In this document: positions 35,921 to 39,995 of the stretch, piece after piece | Layout: every line of letters starts with the position of its first letter | Position numbering within the stretch: position 1 is the stretch's first letter | From: Actinomycetota bacterium | GTDB lineage: Bacteria; Actinomycetota; Acidimicrobiia; Acidimicrobiales; Ilumatobacteraceae | Assembly (NCBI GenBank): GCA_016213625.1 | Contig: JACQZZ010000053.1 | Location: forward strand, 1 to 39,995 | Direction of reading: 5' to 3' | DNA length: 39,995 nucleotides | Notes under the pieces: model-generated | The model's input: only the letters and a program-made list of their open reading frames with translations | The model's database searches: none | What the model was told of the DNA's origin: nothing | Program-made: the position numbers and the translations under genes

Positions 35921-36889
35921 ATGCAGCCCACTCTTTCTCCGGGCGCGCCGACACTGTCGGTCAGCGACCTTCGCGGCAGCCCCAAGCGGCTGCGGCGCGA
36001 CAAGACGATGAAGGTGTTGCTCTTCGGAGCGGCGGTCATGTCGATCGTCATCAGTGCCCTCATCATCGTCACGCTCTTCGGCGAGGCCTGGCAGTTCGTG
36101 TCCGGGCTGATGGACACCATCGGTCTCGGTGCGCTCGTCGACGGTGGTGCCGCTCCCGGTTGGTACCCCCGCCAGGACCGCTTCGACATCCTCACCATCG
36201 TGGTGGGCACGCTCATCGTCTCGGGCATCTCTGTTCTGGTCGCAGCCCCGCTGGGCTTGGGTGCTGCCATCTATCTCAGCGAGTACGCCTCGCCCCGGAT
36301 GCGGAAGTGGTTGAAGCCGGTGCTGGAGATCCTTGCCGGTATCCCCTCCGTCGTGTTCGGCTTCTTCGCGCTCCGGGTGCTGGGTCCCGACCTGGTGAAG
36401 CCGCTGTTCGGCACGCCGGGCAACACGAGCCTCCTGGTCACCGGCGTCGCCATCGGCATCCTGGTGACGCCGCTCATGGCCTCCATCTCGGAGGACGCCC
36501 TTCGATCAGTCCCGTCGGCGCTGCGTGAAGCGAGCACCGGGCTCGGCGCTCGCCGCAGCACCACCACGGTCAAGGTCGTGATCCCCGCCGCAGTGTCGGG
36601 CATCGTCGCTGCGCTGATCATCTCGGTCTCTCGCGCGATCGGTGAGACCATGGTGGCTGCGCTCGCCTCAGGTCGCCTGGGTCAATCGCCACGCACGTTC
36701 GACCCTCGCGATCCCGGCCTCACCATGACGGCTGCGATGGCGCAACTCGCCGTCGGCAGCGATCAGGTGGTGGGCAGCGGCCTCGCATTCCAGAGCCTCT
36801 TCTTCGTCGGTGCGCTGCTCTTCCTGATGACACTCGGCCTCAACATGTTCGCGAACCGAATGGTCGGTCGCGTGCGGAACAAGTACTAG
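35921..36889 (+). CDS. pstC: Phosphate ABC transporter permease PstC
   Basis: PstC forms half of the phosphate channel. The 322-residue sequence has six hydrophobic segments, a long periplasmic-side loop (WYPRQDRFDIL) and the cytoplasmic EAA-type coupling helix EDALRSVPSALREASTGLG, with SRAIGETMVAALASG in the permease core. ATG 35921 is used because GGGAGGA lies 10 nt upstream; GTG 35912 would begin only 1 nt after it. The gene lies between the attenuator hairpin and pstA (10-bp gap). Confidence 0.94.
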   Translation: MQPTLSPGAPTLSVSDLRGSPKRLRRDKTMKVLLFGAAVMSIVISALIIVTLFGEAWQFVSGLMDTIGLGALVDGGAAPGWYPRQDRFDILTIVVGTLIVSGISVLVAAPLGLGAAIYLSEYASPRMRKWLKPVLEILAGIPSVVFGFFALRVLGPDLVKPLFGTPGNTSLLVTGVAIGILVTPLMASISEDALRSVPSALREASTGLGARRSTTTVKVVIPAAVSGIVAALIISVSRAIGETMVAALASGRLGQSPRTFDPRDPGLTMTAAMAQLAVGSDQVVGSGLAFQSLFFVGALLFLMTLGLNMFANRMVGRVRNKY

Positions 36890-36899
36890 GGGCCTCGAG

Positions 36900-37865
36900 A
36901 TGGCAGTCACTGCATCCATCCGTGAGTCGTCCGCTGCTGTGGTCCGCGCATCGCTGACCGGCGGGAAGCGCGACGTGAAGGGCATGCTCTTCGCCGCCGC
37001 ACTCCTGCTGTGTCTCCTGACGGCGATGTTCACGCTCACCATCCTGCTGTGGGACGTCGTCGCACAGGCCATTCCGGTGTTCCAGAAGCGCAGTACGGGC
37101 TTCCTCACCAACGACCTCGCGTCCAGCCCCGACAAGGCCGGCGTCAGCCAGGGCATCTGGGGATCGCTGGTCATCGCCGGCTTCGTGGTGCTCCTCGCGT
37201 TCCCGGTGGGTATCGCCGCCGGGGTGTACCTCGAGGAATATGCCAAGCCCGGTCGGCTCACATCGTTCATCCAGCTCAACATCCGCAACCTGGCTGGTGT
37301 GCCGAGTGTGGTGTACGGCATCCTCGGCCTGGTGGTGTTCGTCCAAGGACTGGAACGGTTCACGGGCGGCCGCAGCGTGATCTCCGCCGGCATCACGCTG
37401 GCGATTCTGGTGATGCCGATCATCATCATCACCACCGCTGAGTCCGTGCGTGCGGTGCCGAGCGGTCTTCGCGAGGCCGGGTACGGCGTCGGCGGCACCC
37501 GGTGGGAGACCACCCGCCATCACGTGCTGCCCTATGCGGCGCCGGGCATTCTCACCGGCACGATGCTCGCGGTCGCCCGTGCGCTCGGCGAGGCAGCACC
37601 GCTGCTGCTCATCGGTGCCATCACCGGCCGATTGGCCTCGCCCGAGGGGCAGACGGTGGTCGAGCGGTTGCAGGGCAAGTTCACGGCCATGCCGATCATC
37701 ATCTACGGCTGGTCCAACGAGGTGAACAAGCCCGGCAAGATCACGGGCCTCACGTTCGAAGACCTCACCTCGGCGGCCATCGTCGTGTTGCTCGTGATCG
37801 TGTTGGTGCTGAACGCCGCGGCGATCCTCCTCCGCAACCGGTTCGAGAAGCGTCGGCAGTCGTGA
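36900..37865 (+). CDS. pstA: Phosphate ABC transporter permease PstA
   Basis: The second channel half, 321 residues with six hydrophobic segments. Conserved stretches are [32 protein letters not shown], and the coupling helix [31 protein letters not shown], followed by [15 protein letters not shown]. It contacts PstB through this helix. ATG 36900 follows the pstC stop by 10 bp. The stop codon overlaps a GTG in the pstB frame, but pstB probably starts 57 bp further downstream. Confidence 0.94.
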   Translation: MAVTASIRESSAAVVRASLTGGKRDVKGMLFAAALLLCLLTAMFTLTILLWDVVAQAIPVFQKRSTGFLTNDLASSPDKAGVSQGIWGSLVIAGFVVLLAFPVGIAAGVYLEEYAKPGRLTSFIQLNIRNLAGVPSVVYGILGLVVFVQGLERFTGGRSVISAGITLAILVMPIIIITTAESVRAVPSGLREAGYGVGGTRWETTRHHVLPYAAPGILTGTMLAVARALGEAAPLLLIGAITGRLASPEGQTVVERLQGKFTAMPIIIYGWSNEVNKPGKITGLTFEDLTSAAIVVLLVIVLVLNAAAILLRNRFEKRRQS

Positions 37866-37921
37866 GGGAGTCCATCGTTACCATGACCAGCGACCTGACA
37901 ACGAGCAAGGAGCAAACGCCG

Positions 37922-38737
37922 ATGAGTGCAGAGGGGGCCGAGGAGCAAGCGCATCCCGTGGTCTTTGCCACCAACGACGTCGCGGTGTACTACGGCGACT
38001 TCCGTGCCGTGCGCGATGTGAGTATCGACATCCGCAAGCACGAGATCACGGCGTTCATCGGCCCTTCCGGCTGTGGAAAGTCCACCATGCTGCGATGCTT
38101 CAACCGGATGAACGACCTCATCGCCGGCGCCCGCGTCGATGGTCGAATCGAGTACCACGGCGTCGATCTCTACGACCCGCAGGTGAATGCCGTGGAGGTT
38201 CGACGTCGCATCGGCATGGTGTTCCAGAAGGCCAATCCGTTCCCGAAGAGCATCTACGACAACGTCGCGTACGGCCCCCGGTTGGCGGGCACCAAGAAGC
38301 GCACCGACCTCGACGACATCGTCGAGAAGTCGCTGCGTGGTGCAGCGCTGTGGGACGAAGTGAAAGATCGTCTGAAGGCCAGTGGTCTCGGGCTGTCGGG
38401 TGGCCAGCAGCAGCGCCTGTGCATCGCCAGGGCGATCGCCGTGGAACCCGAAGTGCTCTTGATGGACGAGCCGTGCTCGGCGCTCGACCCCATCGCCACG
38501 GCGCGTATCGAGGACCTGATGCAAGAGATCAAGGACGAGTACACCATCGTCATCGTCACCCACAACATGCAACAAGCCGCGCGGGTGAGCGATCGTGTCG
38601 CGTTCTTCACCACCGAGGTCAACACCGAGAGCGACCGACGCACCGGTGTGCTCGTCGAGTACGACCTGACGAAGAAGATCTTCTCCACTCCGGGTGACGA
38701 ACGCACTGAGGCCTACGTGACAGGGAGGTTCGGCTGA
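37922..38737 (+). CDS. pstB: Phosphate ABC transporter ATP-binding protein PstB
   Basis: PstB powers phosphate import. The 271-residue ATPase has Walker [11 protein letters not shown]-loop [19 protein letters not shown], signature LSGGQQQR, Walker [14 protein letters not shown] and the switch His in [13 protein letters not shown]. Start choice: GTG 37862 overlaps the pstA stop, ATG 37883 lies between, but ATG 37922 has AAGGAG 9 nt upstream and gives the usual PstB length plus a short acidic N-terminus. The stop overlaps the phoU start by 1 nt (TGATG). Confidence 0.95.
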   Translation: MSAEGAEEQAHPVVFATNDVAVYYGDFRAVRDVSIDIRKHEITAFIGPSGCGKSTMLRCFNRMNDLIAGARVDGRIEYHGVDLYDPQVNAVEVRRRIGMVFQKANPFPKSIYDNVAYGPRLAGTKKRTDLDDIVEKSLRGAALWDEVKDRLKASGLGLSGGQQQRLCIARAIAVEPEVLLMDEPCSALDPIATARIEDLMQEIKDEYTIVIVTHNMQQAARVSDRVAFFTTEVNTESDRRTGVLVEYDLTKKIFSTPGDERTEAYVTGRFG

Positions 38738-39477
38738 TGGAAGAGCTGCGCAAGGGCTACCACCACGATCTCGAGGCGGCTCGCAACGACCTGGTGCTGC
38801 TGGCCGCGCGAGTCGTCGAAGTCATCCCGCGAGCCACGTCGGTGCTGCTCGACGGCGACCTGGAGCTCGCCAACATCCTGATCAGCGGCGACGCCGAGAT
38901 CGACGCTCACTCGGTGGAGGTGGAGGAGCGCTGCATCCAGATCCTCGCCCTCCAGGCGCCGGTGGCGAGCGACCTGCGCGTCGTGCTCGCGCTGTTGAAG
39001 ATGATCGCCGAGATCGAGCGCAGCGGCGACCTGGCCATCAACATCTGCAAGGCCGCGCGGCGCATCTACGGCCACGAGCTGGATCCCAAGCTCCGCGGCA
39101 TCATCAGCCGCATGGGCGAGCAGGCGGCCGCCGAGTTCACTGCGGCCATCGATGCGCTGCAGGCCAACGACGCCGGCAAGGCGGCTGCCCTCGACGACAT
39201 GGACAGCTACCTCGACGCGCTGCAGAAGCAGTTCATCGCGGCCATCTTCGAGAGCCAGGCGGCAGGCCGCATCGACCTGCAGGTGGCCGTGCAGCTGGCG
39301 ATGGTGGCTCGCTTCTACGAGCGCATCGGCGATCACGCCGTGAACATGGGTGAGCGGGTGCTCTACATCGTCACCGGCAAGGTGCCCGACCACTCGAAGC
39401 CCGACCGTCGTCAGGTGACGCTGGGCGACGACACCGGTGCCATCATCCTCGGCCCCGGAGCCGACGGAGCGACGTGA
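38737..39477 (+). CDS. phoU: Phosphate signalling regulator PhoU
   Basis: PhoU couples PstSCAB activity to the PhoR/PhoP two-component system and represses the regulon when phosphate is plentiful. The 246-residue protein has the two three-helix repeats of the family; each carries the metal-binding (E/D)-x3-D pattern, seen as AEIERSGDLAINI and RFYERIGDHAVNM. GGGAGG lies 8 nt before ATG 38737. The C-terminal tail after GKVPDHSK is longer than in E. coli PhoU. It overlaps both neighbours (pstB by 1 nt, kinase by 4 nt), so the whole cluster is one translationally coupled operon. Confidence 0.95.
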   Translation: MEELRKGYHHDLEAARNDLVLLAARVVEVIPRATSVLLDGDLELANILISGDAEIDAHSVEVEERCIQILALQAPVASDLRVVLALLKMIAEIERSGDLAINICKAARRIYGHELDPKLRGIISRMGEQAAAEFTAAIDALQANDAGKAAALDDMDSYLDALQKQFIAAIFESQAAGRIDLQVAVQLAMVARFYERIGDHAVNMGERVLYIVTGKVPDHSKPDRRQVTLGDDTGAIILGPGADGAT

Positions 39478-39995
39478 ACCTGTTCCACCGCACCGACGAC
39501 AGCCGGGTGCGGCAAGAACTCGAACTGGCCCAAGGGGTTGCCGCCTCGGCGACCGCCGACGCACATCGACTTCGTGCAGCGCTCGAAGCCGTGCCGGTGG
39601 GCATCGTCATCACTGACCGCAATGGCACCATCGAGCTCAGGAACCGTGCCGCCACGCTGACCGGCCATGCCGACGTGCTGCTGAAGGACGCCATCGACCG
39701 CCTCGCGGCGGCGGCGAGACTCGGGATGCCGGTGGAGGAGAAGGTGAGCCTGTTCGGCCCGCCGATGCGTGTGCTGCTGGTTCGGGCCGCGCCGTTCGAG
39801 GGCGGCGGCGCCTTGGTCACCATCGACGATCTCAGCGAGCGTGCCCGGCTCGACGCGGTGCGCACCGACTTCGTGTCGAACATCAGCCACGAACTGAAGA
39901 CCCCGGTCGGCGCGTTGGCGCTGCTCGCGGAGACACTCGCCGACAGCGACGACCTCGAGGTCAACCGTCGACTCGCCAACAAGATGGTCGATGAA
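39474..39995 (+). CDS. PhoR/SenX3-like sensor histidine kinase, cut by window end
   Basis: The first 174 residues are visible. After a short helical lead comes a PAS-like region (about 33-120: ALEAVPVGIVITDRNGTIELRNRAA ... VTIDDLSE, split by a polar loop), then the dimerisation/phosphoacceptor helix with His139 in FVSNISHELKTPVGAL. The His-box and following residues closely resemble mycobacterial SenX3, which also follows the phosphate system in function. Unlike SenX3 there is no N-terminal membrane helix, so the protein would be cytosolic. GTG 39474 overlaps the phoU stop (GTGA). The ATPase domain and presumably a response regulator lie beyond the window. Confidence 0.88.
   Translation, partial: MNLFHRTDDSRVRQELELAQGVAASATADAHRLRAALEAVPVGIVITDRNGTIELRNRAATLTGHADVLLKDAIDRLAAAARLGMPVEEKVSLFGPPMRVLLVRAAPFEGGGALVTIDDLSERARLDAVRTDFVSNISHELKTPVGALALLAETLADSDDLEVNRRLANKMVDE

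Overview
The window reads as a chromosomal stretch from a high-GC Actinobacteriota. Two WhiB-family proteins, a DUF3097 protein, a DUF2510 membrane protein, a b558-type single-subunit succinate dehydrogenase anchor and a SenX3/PhoR-like kinase after pst-phoU all point that way. The mix (large SGNH acyltransferases, many leaderless genes with a TANNNT box just before the start codon) suits the class Acidimicrobiia, for example Ilumatobacter relatives. That placement is inference, not read from a marker gene. No tRNA, rRNA, CRISPR array, transposase or phage gene was seen. Genes are packed tightly and the longest gap is about 280 bp.

Layout. 1-5.6 kb: a truncated membrane protein, purH, a DUF2510 membrane protein, metF and an aldehyde dehydrogenase. 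5.7-9.7 kb: two tandem paralogous membrane acyltransferases with extracytoplasmic SGNH-like domains. 9.7-11.5 kb: mdh and a convergent purine nucleoside phosphorylase, separated by a near-perfect 52-bp palindrome. 11.6-13.7 kb: a membrane-anchored cupredoxin/NirK-like copper protein and an HTH regulator with a four-cysteine C-terminus. 13.7-17 kb: Fpg/Nei glycosylase, SCP2-like protein, an unrecognised protein, DUF3097 and DedA. 17.1-23.1 kb: a proton-pumping pyrophosphatase divergent from sdhCAB. 23.1-30.9 kb: a small acidic protein, a GH2 glycosidase, a MoxR-like AAA+ ATPase and a VWA protein; the last two are separated by an oppositely oriented pair, a class III cyclase and a GH1-like protein that seems to lack both catalytic glutamates. 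31-32.6 kb: two whiB-like genes, tatA and a small ORF. 32.6-40 kb: ppk and then pstSCAB-phoU-kinase behind a three-unit PHO box, cut by the window end.

How the genes fit together. Phosphate economy is the clearest theme: high-affinity uptake (PstSCAB), its control (PhoU and a kinase), polyphosphate synthesis (Ppk) and energy recovery from pyrophosphate (HppA). Central metabolism is represented by Mdh and SdhCAB, and one-carbon/purine metabolism by PurH, MetF and the phosphorylase. The most unusual parts are the copper protein/Cys4-regulator pair, the AAA+/VWA locus with its embedded cyclase/pseudo-glycosidase operon, the WhiB protein with a C-x3-C cluster, the Gln at the K+-dependence position of HppA, and several long palindromes at regulatory positions.
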